DNA of 64,000 bases from Toxorhynchites rutilus septentrionalis (GCF_029784135.1 NC_073746.1:77328704-77392703), one strand, 5' to 3'. Shown: positions 52,815 through 64,000, counted from the stretch's first letter. The notes: generated by a model not told the origin, from the sequence alone. Numbers and translations: made by a program.

Positions 52815-55700
52815 GAATGTATTGGCTTAAATCCGATATCGTTTAATCAAGATCATCAACGCGCCGCTGTTTCTGGTCGACGGAAACTTTACACATAAGC
52901 TAGTGACAGATGCACCTCTCTTAATGAATCTTGTTCTTTTTTTGTGGCTCCATCTGTTAAAAAATCCCGGAACTTTTCAGTCCATGTATTATACACTATC
53001 TTGTCGACCCCTGGGAAACCTCATTGCTATTTTTATCCGAATATGATTTCCGACAAATGGCTTCCTCAATACATTACATTCTAAGTGACATTCGGATGGA
53101 TATTATAGACCTAATTTAAACACTGAAACAATATGAATCACCCATAGTACTCTCCACAGCAAAAGCATGCATAAAAACCGAGCTTAACATTTGTCCAGGT
53201 TTCCTCTCGAAAATCATCTGTGACAAACTTGATCGTGCGGATTGAAATCAGAACCAAAATTTTTTATGCTAATCGGTGGTGGATAGCCTTTGTAAATCTT
53301 TCCCATTCGACAATGATGAATATATCCCCCGAAAGTGCCCACAAGAATGATTCTCTCGAAGCCAACTGTTCCTCTTCTATCTGCTGTTGGCTCTTCTATT
53401 CGTGATTCGAAACCGCGAGCCCACCGTCCGCCTGTCCGCCGCAACCGGGAACCAGCTGAAGAGTCTTTGAACCAGCTGAATCGAATAAATCCAAGCGGTG
53501 AATCTAGGCATGTAAAGCTGCATATCGTTTTTTCTCTCTCCTCCTGTGTTTTTGGCTGCCCTCGGATTCCTTTTTTTTTTCGGCAAAACCGTCATGCATA
53601 GAACACATAGGTTGGTAGCAGCGGGAGGGGAAAATGGGAAATTTATATTCACCTGCAGATGATTTATGACCCGGTTATTATCCGAATGAGCGTTTTATTG
53701 TTCCCCCGGTTTTTCCTTCTTTAGAGCAATAGGGACTGGCCGTGTATGTGTGTGTGTGCGTACATTCGCGCTTCTCATTTTTACAGACACACTCTTTCCA
53801 TTGCTGGTATACGCATTTGAATAAATGAAAGCTGGGGATGTTCAAGCATTCCTGACAGTCTGCCTTTTACAAGTTCTTAAACCGCGATTAGATGCTCTGT
53901 ATGAGCGGCAGTCGAGCGAATGCTCATCTTGAACATCCGTAGACAGATGCACGGTGGCCCAGTCATGAGCCAACCCGTTGCGTTGTCACGACTTTTCTAC
54001 TCCAACACAAATCTTAAAGTCGTAAAATTTCGACATGCCCCTCTCGGGCGATTCGCCCAACCGAAGAAAGCAACCCTTACGCGGGGAATCTGCACACGGT
54101 GAAGATGTGGTCATCGCTTTTGTTGGAACTCCGACGAAATAGAGAAATGATTTACGATCCACGCATGATCATTAAATCATCCTGAGATAAAACACACAGA
54201 CTCGCACATACACAAACACGCGCGCGCGGGGAGATTTACAAGTGGGCTGATGGATCGGATGGTTCCATATGGTCACCAGTTTCGGCAGACTGCGTGTGTG
54301 TCCAATAGGGACCAGTGAGAACGGCTGTCGGAATCCACATTTTACGACTAAATTAAATTAGTTCGAGACGAACGTGGGTTTCGTGTGAAGGCGCGAGGAG
54401 GGTGATGATCATAAACACATCGGGATCATGTGTTTTCGTTTGGCTTTGATATTGGCTTTGAATATTAGAAGTTCTTTCGTTTGTTCGAGGTTTAGGCCGT
54501 GTCCAAACAAATCCCCCTCTCCCACTCGAAAACACAACGGTGCTTCCTGGAAGAAGTCACGGAAATATTGCTATTTTTTGTAGGTCATCAAAAGATTACA
54601 TGTTTTTTGTTCGTTTCTCGGTGTGATGCTTTGGTTGCGGTAACTTGAGCATATATCCATTGCGGTTCTTCTTTGAGGTCGTTTGACGATTCAATCTCAC
54701 AGACAATATGTTGCTCTTTGAAGTGGATCCTTCGCATTTCGTGGTTGGTAAAGTGTTGGGACAGGTGTCACTCGTTAATTTTTTCATGCCATTCGGATAC
54801 AGTTTCCGATTTGTATACATGATCCGATAGCATTTAGCCTCAAAAATCAGGGTGTTTCATTCTCAACCAGGCTTTGATATCTTAACTAACTTTCCGCCTT
54901 TCCGCTTTGTCAGGTTTATAATTGCACAAATATTTTAATAAGAATTTATTAATATTATAAAACGATGACGGATTTAAGGCAATGGATTCGGACATTCGGA
55001 AGCGTGTACGTTTAGATCGTAGAAGTGTTGTGAAATAGCAACTTTATTAATTCATAGTGCTCAAGTTCTTCCAGCGTTCGGAGCCCCGAATGGATTTCTA
55101 GAGAAATATTCGACATACTCGAAGGTGCTCGCAGATAAATCTATCGTTCATCACCAGCAGGATAGCTTTCTTCCGGGTCCATCGTGCTACTACTTCAGAA
55201 TGGACGTTCTCTGCAGTCAGTGATTTTGATGAAATCGTGGGAGTGGTTACCGTAATGCTTCAGAATCCGGACTCTCGAACATAATTTTTAGTCCTTTGTG
55301 GTCGTATTAAATTTTGACATGGGTGTCGTACTTGTCGGAATTGATTCCCCTTGATAGAGCAGTGACATATAACATATGAGGTTAGGAAAGGTAAATAATA
55401 TCTTTAGATTTTTTTTTGTTAAATGTAGATATGTATTCACTGAACAATGTGTTTTGACGTGACCTTTTTACATAAACATTATATTTGAGGGGCTTAGAAT
55501 GCAAGGGGTGTAAGTGACTTGATCGATCCAGTCTGTCTGGATCCGAAAGTCTCAGATTGATTAACCTTCCAATTATGCAGACAGGATAACGACAGGCGTG
55601 GTTAAATTCACCGTAGAAGCGACATCGCGGAATATTGGATTGAAGAATTCCTTTCGCCGAGTGAGTTACGTCGTTTATGTTTCGAAAACTTAATTTTCAA
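52815..55700. other. Spacer without recognised gene
   Basis: No transposon family recognised except the short inverted repeat near 55,488-55,540. GT/GC dinucleotide runs at 53,743-53,760 and 54,205-54,235. Short overlapping frames near 53,220-53,650 lack domain motifs. Possibly single-copy. Confidence 0.35.
55488..55540 (-). repeat. Short inverted repeat shared with 48,388-48,432
   Basis: Reverse complement of the 48.4-kb sequence; see that entry. Confidence 0.55.
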
Positions 55701-55709
55701 GGATCCACG

Positions 55710-57645
55710 TTATAAGAAAAAAATGAGGGACGAATAAAAGACCGGTGTACTGAGTGATGCCGCACTACGACAGTTGACAACGGCGTTGAATAATATTGCA
55801 ATGGCCGGCGGGCAAGCTCAGTCGGCTGACCCGTAACCGCGTCGATTTGATGTTCGAGATGTGAGGGACATAGTGGTAGCATTTGACCCAGATGTTCCAA
55901 CCACTCCAACGGCTGAACAATGAACGGGCGGGTAGCCTCTATGGCGGAGATGTTTAGTGGAAGCTGTAGTGTAGTATATTGAACCTGCAAGGCGCGGAAA
56001 AGCTCTGGTTCAGTGGAGTGGCAGTTGAAACTTGGGTTGAGTTCAAATCTACTTTAATTCGTGACTTTCCTACGTCAGTAGATGTTGTGAGTATTCACCA
56101 GGCTCTGATCAATAGAAAAAAGCTCACACAAGAAAGCTTGGAAACCTACCTTTACAGTCAGGTTGCACTAGGCAGAAAGGGCAAACTGCCAGATGAAGCG
56201 ACGATCAAGTACATTGTCCTGGGTCTTGAAGGAAAGTATGGGACGATTTCTCCAGTGGATACCTTGCTGGATCGCTTGAGACAGTTGAAATGGTTGGCCG
56301 AAGTAAAAGCGATAAAGTCTACCGACGGATATACACGTTCGTCGAACACGAGATCAGTGAAACCTACGGGAATACCGAGTGCTCATATCAAGTGCTATCG
56401 TTGTAATGGTGAAGGTCACGTAGCTGCCAATTGTCCAGAAAAGAGTGTTGGAAAATCACACGCGAATTTCGAATGTTTTCGTTGTAACCAGAAAGGCCAC
56501 ATCGCTAAAAATTGTGGTAAATCAGGTGCGAAACAGTACTCTCGAGCAATGCAAGAGATTCGTCAGCCAAGTAATTTCGTGAAATCCGTGAAAATCGGTA
56601 ATTACGAGTTGGATGCCCTTTACGACTGTGGATCAGCAGTAACAACGATTAAGGAGAGCTGCAGAGCTGTACTAAATGGTATCGAGCCATGTGATATATC
56701 TTTGATTGGCTTTGGTGGGAACAGAGTGAGAATTCGCGAGAAGAGTGCCGAATGAATCAAACTAGATGATATTGAGTTGAAGACGGATGTATATGTGATG
56801 CCGAATAGAGTGCAAGATAATGCGATGATTATCGGAAGAGATATTTTTGATCTAGAAGAGATTCGTTTCATGAAGGAAAAAAGGTAGTGTGCGTATTGAA
56901 AAGGTAGTGGTAGAACAATCTAACGAGATCGCCGAACCTCAGCCTGGATCAAGCCGTAACATGAGAAATGTGTATAGTATAGGCCTACGAACCGATTGTT
57001 GCTGAAGAGATAAACGTTGACGGAGGTATTGAAGATCGACAGAAAATCATGAATCCGATAGAGTGTTATCGACCATGATTCGCAAAGAATTATAAAGAAA
57101 TGGGTACGGCAAAGGAGTGTGAGTTGGTGATAGAGTTGATTTGAGCTGAAAAACCAATCCATACGAGGCAGTATCCGATGGAATATTCGCGACTCCAGCA
57201 GAAAGTTTACAGCGTTTTCTACTCCATTTGGTCATTTCGAGTATCGGAAAATTCTATTTGGATTGAGCAATGGTAGTGCAGTGTTCCAAAGAATGATAGA
57301 CGCTGTGTTTGCGCCTTTGCGTTCGATCGGATTCGTGGCATATCTTGATAATGTAACCTTCGGTGGGTGCGATGTTGACGACATGATAAGAAAATTTGAA
57401 GTATTGTTGAAGAGATTAGCTGATTGTGGATTGACAGTAAACCTAGAGAAGACGCTATTTCTGAAGAATACTGTGCCATGAAGTTAGTGAAGGTGAAATG
57501 AGACTCGGAACGGAGAAAACTTTAGCAATAAGTGAATGGACGCAACGTTCGGAAATTTCTCGGTTTAGCGAACTATTTTCGACGATTCGTGAAGGAGTTC
57601 AGCATCATAGCTGAACCACTGACCCGCCTGAGTTGTAGGGTTGTA
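55710..57645 (+). pseudogene. Gypsy-type LTR retrotransposon remnant (gag, protease, part of RT)
   Basis: Gag begins near 55,731 in one frame (RRFDVRDVRDIVVAFDP) and continues from about 55,979 in another to 56,755, with two zinc knuckles (CYRCNGEGHVAANC, CFRCNQKGHIAKNC) and a protease active-site-like LYDCGSAVTTI. After decayed protease sequence (MIIGRDIFDLE), part of the RT appears at 57,200-57,480 (LSNGSAVFQRMIDAVF; AYLDNVTFGG, where the usual YLDD has lost its second Asp), then a FLGLANYFRRF-like stretch with shifts to about 57,640. RNase H, integrase and LTRs are not seen. Many stops; a dead copy. Confidence 0.78.
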
Positions 57646-57692
57646 TCCGAACCATGACCACATAGTTGACGTAGGATTACGTTACGATATTT
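57642..57692 (-). repeat. Hairpin-family 3' end, copy F
   Basis: ggttgtatccgaaccatgacc followed by acatagttgacgtaggatta matches the reversed 3' end of copies D and E (hairpin, then ttgacgtaggattacgtt), with a decayed hairpin. No 5' partner found to the right. Confidence 0.45.
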
Positions 57693-57694
57693 GT

Positions 57695-58185
57695 TGTATG
57701 TTGACTTTGAATATCTCCGAACAAGATGAGATTCGAACAACATTATCGTGAAATAATCAAGGGGCGAGATTGTGTTACTTGTTATGTCTCAGGGGTATAG
57801 CTTGCGATACGTTAACGAGGAGGGAAGTCCAAAATCCATATTTTCTAGCGTTATTCACCATTCTTTTCTTTCTTCACTATTACCCGGTAGGTTATTTGTA
57901 TCTACCGTTTCTTCCGAATTCCATTTATGTTGTCTGCAGTTAGCTTCTGTGCATGAAAAAATATAATGCTATAACTGTTCCTGATAATGCGTATACATTC
58001 AGCATCTCGAAATTGTTCGGTCATTTCGTTATGAATTTACAAAATCGTCTGCATTTAATTGCTTACTCTTGTCGAATGTTCACGAATGCTACAGTAAGTG
58101 TATTTGATAGTTTCGACCACATGATTGTCGAGCTGTATTTATTGAAAATTAACGACTGATTGTTTGTAAGAAGCTCATAACAGGA
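57695..58185. other. Unassigned sequence right of copy F
   Basis: Could be the interior of copy F; two frames of 64-68 codons show no known motif. Confidence 0.25.
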
Positions 58186-58189
58186 ACGT

Positions 58190-58565
58190 CAAACCTCATG
58201 TCTCCATGACAATCAGGCAAGCAATTTTGGAGTTTGACAGGGATGTGCTGTTCTTGACATAGAAGATGACCTTTTGCGGGTGAGGGCTGACTTTGCTAAT
58301 AGATAATGGTTTATGTCGATTATCCCAACAATTTTCCATTCAAAATTGTTATAAATTAAAAGACTTTTCATCGCCCATCACGATTTTTTACAAAAACGGC
58401 GTTTTTCAACGTATATAGAACGAGTCGCAGATAATGTGGAACCCATACGCCGTAGAAATTTGCTAGCTGCACCAGATGCTCAGGGACGGTGGTTTTTGGA
58501 TATTTGTAGTGAATCTGTTAACTGATCTGTCGTGTACCGAATATTATTCTTAATGGATTCCTCGA
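58190..58565 (-). pseudogene. mariner transposase remnant
   Basis: Minus strand: a decayed helix-turn-helix part (IEESIKNNIRYTTDQLTDSL), then VEKRRFCKK and KIVMGDEKSFNLY, the region of the first catalytic Asp, and a short PHPQKVIFYV stretch. Several shifts and stops; no inverted repeats seen. Confidence 0.45.
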
Positions 58566-58857
58566 TTTGATTGACATCAATAGCGGCATGAACTTTCCGG
58601 TCCAACCCATAGAAGAGTATTTCACAAATTACCACATTTCAATAGAGGGCAATAAAGAGCTCCGCTCGTAACCCTTCTTCAAAGATACGAGCCTTGCAAA
58701 AAATTTGTTGTTCGTCTTTCAATTTTGCAAAACCTTGGAAGTTCTGAAGAGATAGAAATGAAGTAGTTTTTGTATCATGAACAGAAACTGGATCAAAGCC
58801 CACATCTAAGAAAACAATGTCGACCATTTTTTATATTACAATACTAAGCCTGTGATG
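58566..58857. other. Spacer before second hAT copy
   Basis: A 62-codon minus-strand frame (58,639-58,827) shows no known domain. Confidence 0.25.
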
Positions 58858-59498
58858 CAGGGTTGCCACATATACAGAATATTCTGTATTTTACAGATTT
58901 TTTGCCAAATTTCAAATACAGAATCTGTATATACAGAATTACAGATTTTCAGCAAAAATACAGAATTTTCCTTTTTTTTTTTGAAATTCAATTTTAAATA
59001 TTAAATTTAATACTGTACATACATAGATACCTTGATTTATAAAAAAGTTGGACGCAGCGCAATGAGATGGCTTTTATTGGAGGCAGTTATTAAGTGAAAT
59101 CTTGAGCGATTTGAAGAGCTTAAACTATTTTTTTCTTTCCAAGTTATGTAGTATGACCATAATCAATCCGCCAATCGTATATTGAATCATTTATACGACC
59201 CTATGACTAAACCGAGTATACTGTACCTAAACTATGTTCTACCGCTCATCAATAATATCAATTGCTCCTTTCAATCAGAAATTTCTCAATTTTGCGAACT
59301 TTATAATGAGAGAAGACTGTTATTGTTGATCATGTTGGGTAATTTATGTTTGGAGAGCTACGTGCAACGATTCGTTGATGCTGACCTTGATGTGAAAGAT
59401 TTTGAAGACTTTCTGAAGAAGCTTGAGGATGTTTGCGTTGGTATCGATGCACAGGAAGCTGCAACAAGATTGGGTGCAGCTAGGAAGTTGATCTTAAA
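58858..59498 (+). mobile_element. hAT second copy, fragment with left terminus
   Basis: Terminus cagggttgccacatataca at 58,858 is the inverse of the end at 29,451. A jump from terminal sequence to the middle of the transposase near 59,045 shows an internal deletion. The coding similarity stops at an A-run near 59,498. Confidence 0.7.
59061..59498 (+). pseudogene. hAT transposase internal fragment
   Basis: Matches the second half of exon 4 of the 23.7-kb copy: ERFEELKLFF region, NQSANRILNHLYDPMTKP, LNYVLPLINNINCSFQ, and LGNLCLESYVQRF up to AARKLIL. It keeps the 21 nt missing from the other copy. The catalytic core and the C-terminal dimerisation block are absent. Confidence 0.78.
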
Positions 59499-59708
59499 AA
59501 AAATGATGATGGTCCCACCTCTTTCCCCTACATAGGTTTGAGCTGGACGAGTTATCTTGTGGATAATTATATGGAGGAGTTTCTTTGTAATATCAAATCA
59601 ACCAGTAAGCTAGTTAAAAACAAAAAACGGTCTGGTTGTACCACTGGCATAGATTGTTTATCAAAAGAACAAGTAAGGGCATTATCTAAACGCTAAATAT
59701 TCCATGGC

Positions 59709-59926
59709 ATGTCAAGAGAATTTCCAATCCGGGAAGACACTTGACCGATCGGGAATCGAACCCAATGCCTATATCAGCATTAGCCATGAATTTACAAGGG
59801 ATTTCCCGCTTTACTAGATTCCCGAGAACGATCTACTAATGCGATCGCTTTCGAGTCCAGACATCTGAGCAACCCCGAGCCTAATTCTAGCCGACACTTC
59901 AGGCCCAGTAACTCTCCCAAGGCATG
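59709..59926 (-). repeat. tRNA-like SINE unit 1
   Basis: Minus strand carries an exact B-box-like ggttcgattcccgatcggtc and upstream a gggaatctagtaaagcggg stretch; ends ggaaattctcttgacatgcc. Tandem with unit 2. Confidence 0.5.
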
Positions 59927-59928
59927 TC

Positions 59929-60118
59929 AAGAGAATTTCCAACCCGGGAAGACCCTTGACCGATCAGGAATTGAACCTAATACCTATGTCAGTACCAGCC
60001 TTGAATTTACAAAGGAAATCCCGCTTTACTGGATACCCGACAACGATCTGTCAATCGTTTTCGAGACCAGACAGCTGAGCAAACCTAAGCCTAATTCCAG
60101 CCGATACTTCAGGCCCTT
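59929..60118 (-). repeat. tRNA-like SINE unit 2
   Basis: Diverged tandem copy of unit 1 (ggttcaattcctgatcggtc in place of the B box). A third, partial copy is at 62,553-62,632. Confidence 0.5.
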
Positions 60119-60440
60119 CATTCAAATTGGGGTATAATCGCTTCAATCAGAATCTGCAATGAGATCTGCCACAACACAGAAAGATCTCGTCAATCATCTG
60201 TAAAAAAGAAAAATTTACAAGAATTCCGGTTGAGCTATCCCTAGCTTGTTCGCAATTTCCACTTTCAATCCCTTAGAATATGATTTTCTTAAAAACAGAA
60301 TATTTTTTTTAGCCAATGCTCAATGTTAAGCTTCTCTATGCCGTTTCACGTGCACGATGCTCAAACTGTTGTAGACTACTCGAAATGTATAAAAAAAAAA
60401 ATAAATTAAAAACGAGTACAAACAAATAAAATACCACCAT

Positions 60441-62296
60441 CATCATAGTCTAATGATAAAAAAGACAAAAGCACAAAAAAAAATTAATCCGTTATAGCTT
60501 CGTCATCTTACATACTAACATTGATTACACACCAGGTCAAAAATTTAAATCATGTTTCAAAAACTCTTTACAAATACTACGAAACATTCGAAGGCTTGTT
60601 GCTGTCTTTGCCTCATTGGGTAAGGTATTATAAAGTCGATATCCCTTATAAAAAAATGAATTTTGGGTACACGACATTCGGAAGTTCATGGTTCTGAGGT
60701 CGCTTGCTTGTCTTGTATTATATCGATGCATGTCTCTTCCATACATTATAGTGTTTCGTAGGTAATTCGGCGTCATATTATTAGTCATTTTGTATATAAA
60801 CGTGAGCGTGCAATATTTAATACGCTGACTGACTGACATCCATTGTAGGCATTCTAGCATGAATCTCCGCGGAGTTCGTCGATCACATCTCAATATCAGG
60901 CGCATAGCCTTGTTTTGCAACATTTGCATTCTTTGCATCTGTCTCTTATTTGCAAGAAATAGTACAGATGCACAATAATCAAAATTTGGAGCGATCAGCG
61001 CTTTGTAGATCGTTATTTTGCTTTCAAAAGTCAAGAAACGATTTATTCTACAAAGCACTCCATATTTTTGAGCTGCCTTCTTTATAGTATAATTAATGTT
61101 CTCTTCAAAAAGCAGCTTTTCGTCTAGAATAACGCCAAGATATTTGATTGATGATACTCGTTCTACGGGTTGCCCATCTATACTTATACTTAGATTGCCA
61201 CTATCAAGACTGCGTGTCGACACTACCATGTATTTCGTTTTACTTATATTTAATTTCAATTTTTTCCATTTTAACCAGTCTGTTTGATGTCATTGATATA
61301 AAGCAAGAAAAGTAACGGCCCCAGAACACTTCCTTGAGGCACACCCAGATTCACTGATCCCGCCGATGATTTACTGTCCCTATAAATAGTGATTTGTGTT
61401 CGCCCGCTTAAGTAGCTTTCAAACCACGTCAATACAGGTCCAGTTACATCATAACTGGAAAGTAGTTTTATCAATTTACACCGGTCTACTGTCTCGAAGG
61501 CCCTTTTCAAATCAATAAATACCGTCAAAATAACTTTCTTCTCCTCTATAGCCTGTTTCCATTTTAGAAGCAACAAATTAAGAGCCGTTTCACAAGAGTG
61601 GTTTTTCCTAAATCCAGACTGTTCATCTACCAGTATTTCATTTTCCGTTATATGTTCCAGAAGTTGATCTTTGACAACGATTTCTAGGATTTTTTCGTAC
61701 ATTGGTAATATATTAACTGGTCTACGGTCTTCTGGTTTGGTCGATTTCGGATTTTTTGGAATCGGTATGACAACGGATTTCTTCCAACTATGTGGGCATT
61801 CACCTCGAATCATCGACTCATTTACTATATATAGTAGATTCTCTTTGATTAAATCAAATGCATCTACTAATACCGTTTTATTGATATCGTCAACACCCGC
61901 ACAGTTTCTTAAATCCATCACAACCTTCCTCAGTGTTTCCATACTGATGGTTCTAAAGCATCTCCATTGTGAAGACAAACTAGGAAAAGCAAGATTTAGT
62001 CGATTTGTAGGAGGCACAATACCATTGTGGATTTCCTCCACACTTGACGTGAAAAATTTGTTCAATTTTTCAGCTGTTATGAAATTACATTCTGTATTAC
62101 CGTCAAATTCAATGTCGATATCTTTACTTCCGCATGGATTACACAACTCTTTTATTTTTTTCCACAGCTTCTTTGGATCATGTTGAACTGCCATTATTTC
62201 ACTTTGAATTAATTTATTTTTGGAATTCTTTAGTTCACGTACATAAATATTTTTCCATACTTTGTACATGTCCCAATATTTAATACTGTTTGTACG
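60441..62296 (-). mobile_element. CR1/L2-like LINE, 5'-truncated
   Basis: Minus-strand LINE lacking its endonuclease. The 3' end is a short (ATG)n tail (60,426-60,440 reads catcatcat on plus), as in CR1/L2-group elements. Related to the element at the right window edge. It abuts the duplicated segment at 62,296. Confidence 0.65.
60537..62296 (-). pseudogene. CR1/L2-like reverse transcriptase, catalytic motif deleted
   Basis: The frame from 62,296 to 61,271 holds SIKYWDMYKVWKNIYV, RRPVNILPMYEKILE, TVFIDLKRAFETVDR, and LGVPQGSVLGPLLFLLYIND. Directly after this, at about 61,260-61,285, the region with the YADD-type Asp pair is missing; a second frame (61,259-60,537) picks up at KLNISKTKYMVVS and runs through KYLGVILDEKLLF to the C-terminal HRYNTRQASDLRT block. 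The deletion removes the active site, so this copy is dead. Confidence 0.8.
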
Positions 62297-62930
62297 TTTG
62301 ATGATGATGGCCCACCTCATACCCCTACAAAGGTTTGAGCAGGACGATTTATCTTATAGATAATAATTAAGTTTAAAAATATCAAGAGACCAGTATTATA
62401 AAAAAAAACGAAGCGAACTGGATCTGTTGCAGGCATAAATATCTATTAATAGAACAGTAAAAATAGGCACAAACTGCGAAAAAACAAACAATGTTCCTAT
62501 CCATATTGACATTGCCATAGTCATAGTCTCAACTTCAGGCCCAATGTTTTTTCTGAGGCATGTCAAGAAAATTTCCAACCCGGGAAGATCCTTGACTGAT
62601 TGGGAATTGAACCCAATATCTAAAAGTTTCTACTTAGAACATGAAAGAGATCTGCTACAATCAGAAATAATCGATATAACCATCTGATGAAAGATAGTTT
62701 ACGACAATTCCGAATGAGCTATCCCAATTCCAGTTTCCACTCCAGACCCTATATAAAAATTTCATTATGTGTCAGTTTTCTGCCAGTGTTCATTATTAAC
62801 ATTTGTCCAGACCCACCAAACGCGCGCGAGGCTCAAACTTTCGTAGACAACGCTAATTTTTTTTTTTTTTTTTAATAATAATCTACAATTTTAACAAATT
62901 TAACAACAAAAAAAACATCATCATCATCAG
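62296..62930. repeat. Second copy of the duplicated segment
   Basis: Counterpart of 59,499-60,440; contains one partial tRNA-like unit at 62,553-62,632. Confidence 0.6.
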
Positions 62931-64000
62931 TACGAACATGGCAGTTTGAGATACCTGTAAATATTTTTCTAATTTCAATTGATATTAAACATAAATAAAT
63001 CATTTGACAAAAAATTACGAGAACCTGTTTACAAAACAGATTTTACGTGGGAAATACACATTCTCTTAAACTCTGCCATTGTTGCCGCACGTTTTATTTC
63101 TCTGGGCATCGAATTGAAAAAATGTATTCCTTTGTATAACAACGAGTTCTGCGACCTACTGAATATAAAGTTAGGTGTTCTTGCATCATCCGCGTTTCTA
63201 GTATTGTATCTATGAACATCACTTCCTCTTTCAATTCGATCACACAAGTATCGAGGCAGCATACCGTTTAAAATTTTGAAGACGAACACCATTGTCAAGT
63301 AATAAATTCTTTGCTTCACAGATAGCCACTGTAGCGCGTCCAACATCAAATTAGAGGAAGTGTATCTACTACATCTTAAAATCAAACGCATAATCTTATT
63401 TTGTAAACGCTGCAATCTCGTTAATTGTGTATTGTTTGCAAGGAATAGGATCGACGAGCAAAAGTCTATGTGCGGTGAGATCAATGATTTATACAATTTA
63501 ATTTTACTGTTCACCGTCAGTTCTTTTTTCAAACGACACAAAACGCCGTATTTCTTGGCAATCTTCTTGATGACATTATTAATGTGAGACTTGAAGGTTA
63601 AATTGTCATCAATGATAACTCCTAGGTATTTGATTTCATTCACGCGTTCTAATGTCTCACCATCTATTTCAAAATTTACGTCAATACTGGAGTTCACTGA
63701 AGAAATCAGCATGTATTTTGTTTTGCCAACATTTAATTTCAATTGTTTAAATTTAAGCCACTGAGCCAGAGAATGCAAATCTTCGTTTATGTGATCCTCG
63801 GTTTCTTTTATATCCTTAGCTGCGATGAACAGGACAGTATCATCCGCGAACAAATTAATATCACAATATCGTAAAACCCGTCGCAGATCATTTATATATA
63901 AAATAAACAAAATGGGCCCTAAGACACTTCCCTGCGGCACCCCGAGTGAGTTGCCGATGGGATCGGAAATAGAATCATTAAAACGAGTCTTTTGAGTTCT
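62917..64000 (-). mobile_element. CR1/L2-like LINE, continues past the window
   Basis: 3' end with a (GATGAT)n-type tail (62,917-62,932) and the RT on the minus strand to the window edge. Related to, but clearly different from, the element at 60.4-62.3 kb; this one keeps its catalytic motif. Confidence 0.7.
63029..64000 (-). CDS. CR1/L2-like reverse transcriptase, partial
   Basis: Open to the right edge of the window, so the true start is outside; the codon at 63,940 is GTG within GVPQGSVLGP, not a start. Visible: GVPQGSVLGPILFILYINDL, INLFADDTVLFIAA (catalytic Asp pair), KLNVGKTKYMLIS, EIKYLGVIIDDNLTFKSHI, and the C-terminal DVHRYNTRNADDARTPNF block, stop at 63,029. About 324 codons without interruption. 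Upstream palm, fingers and endonuclease would lie beyond 64,000. Confidence 0.85.
   Translation of the reverse strand, partial: RTQKTRFNDSISDPIGNSLGVPQGSVLGPILFILYINDLRRVLRYCDINLFADDTVLFIAAKDIKETEDHINEDLHSLAQWLKFKQLKLNVGKTKYMLISSVNSSIDVNFEIDGETLERVNEIKYLGVIIDDNLTFKSHINNVIKKIAKKYGVLCRLKKELTVNSKIKLYKSLISPHIDFCSSILFLANNTQLTRLQRLQNKIMRLILRCSRYTSSNLMLDALQWLSVKQRIYYLTMVFVFKILNGMLPRYLCDRIERGSDVHRYNTRNADDARTPNFIFSRSQNSLLYKGIHFFNSMPREIKRAATMAEFKRMCISHVKSVL

Larger units (their letters stand above)
59499..60440. repeat. Segment duplicated at 62,296-62,930
   Basis: gatgatgg.cccacctc, aggtttgagc.ggacga, gaattccg.(t/a)tgagctatccc and gctcaaact..tgtagac phrases occur in order in both. The first copy has two tRNA-like units in its middle, the second one partial unit. 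Confidence 0.6.

Noticed and set aside
53214..53652. Opposed frames of 76-91 codons as a host gene
   Set aside because: No domain, no start context or splice pattern I could support.

Overview
This window looks like transposon-dominated intergenic DNA from a dipteran, most likely a mosquito (Culicidae, probably Culicinae). The clues are a DD37E Tc1/mariner element (a family first described in mosquitoes), I-type, LOA-type, R4/Dong-type and jockey-type LINEs, tRNA-derived SINEs, BED-finger hAT elements, an insect-type histone 3' stem-loop, AT-rich spacers and the absence of any bacterial gene layout. Genus and species cannot be read from the sequence. I recognise no intact host protein-coding gene; one decayed coding-like stretch (45.9-46.3 kb) is unassigned.

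Layout. 0.5-6.5 kb: a nearly intact I-type LINE (minus) with a 13-bp target-site duplication. 6.6-7.9 kb: a dead DD37E mariner with perfect-looking ends. 8.8-14.5 kb: a fold-back-like element made of ~330-bp units in inverted arms, containing a decayed jockey-type LINE and invaded by a hairpin-ended element. 12.5-22.0 kb: a cluster of hairpin-ended elements (copies A, C, E, B, D) whose design (subterminal inverted repeats, one terminal hairpin, internal ~95-bp minisatellite, insertion in T-runs) matches non-autonomous Helentrons (DINE-1/HINE type). Three of them carry histone-gene debris: an H2A pseudogene and/or the histone 3' processing stem-loop. 22.0-23.5 kb: a dead jockey-type LINE. 23.7-29.5 kb: an intron-containing hAT element split in its reading frame by a LOA-type LINE with a 14-bp target duplication. 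29.5-33.6 kb: a second fold-back element, a TTAA-flanked MITE, a truncated mariner, a tandem array and a tRNA-SINE. 33.6-35.3 kb: no recognised gene. 35.3-40.7 kb: hAT remnant, a 5'-truncated second I-type copy, an R4/Dong-type LINE and a SINE. 40.8-45.3 kb: more hAT and mariner debris and a TTAA-flanked element. 45.3-55.7 kb: mostly unassigned spacer with arrays, a MITE with an 8-bp target duplication and mariner ends. 55.7-57.6 kb: a dead gypsy-type LTR element. 57.6-64.0 kb: a hairpin-ended fragment, a mariner relic, a second hAT copy, duplicated segments with tRNA-like units, and two CR1/L2-like LINEs, the last running off the window.

The elements do not work together as a pathway. What the window records is an order of insertions: LOA into hAT, SINE into the histone-bearing element D, copy A into the fold-back element, copy B into a piggyBac-like relic. 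The most unusual content is the histone-carrying hairpin family.
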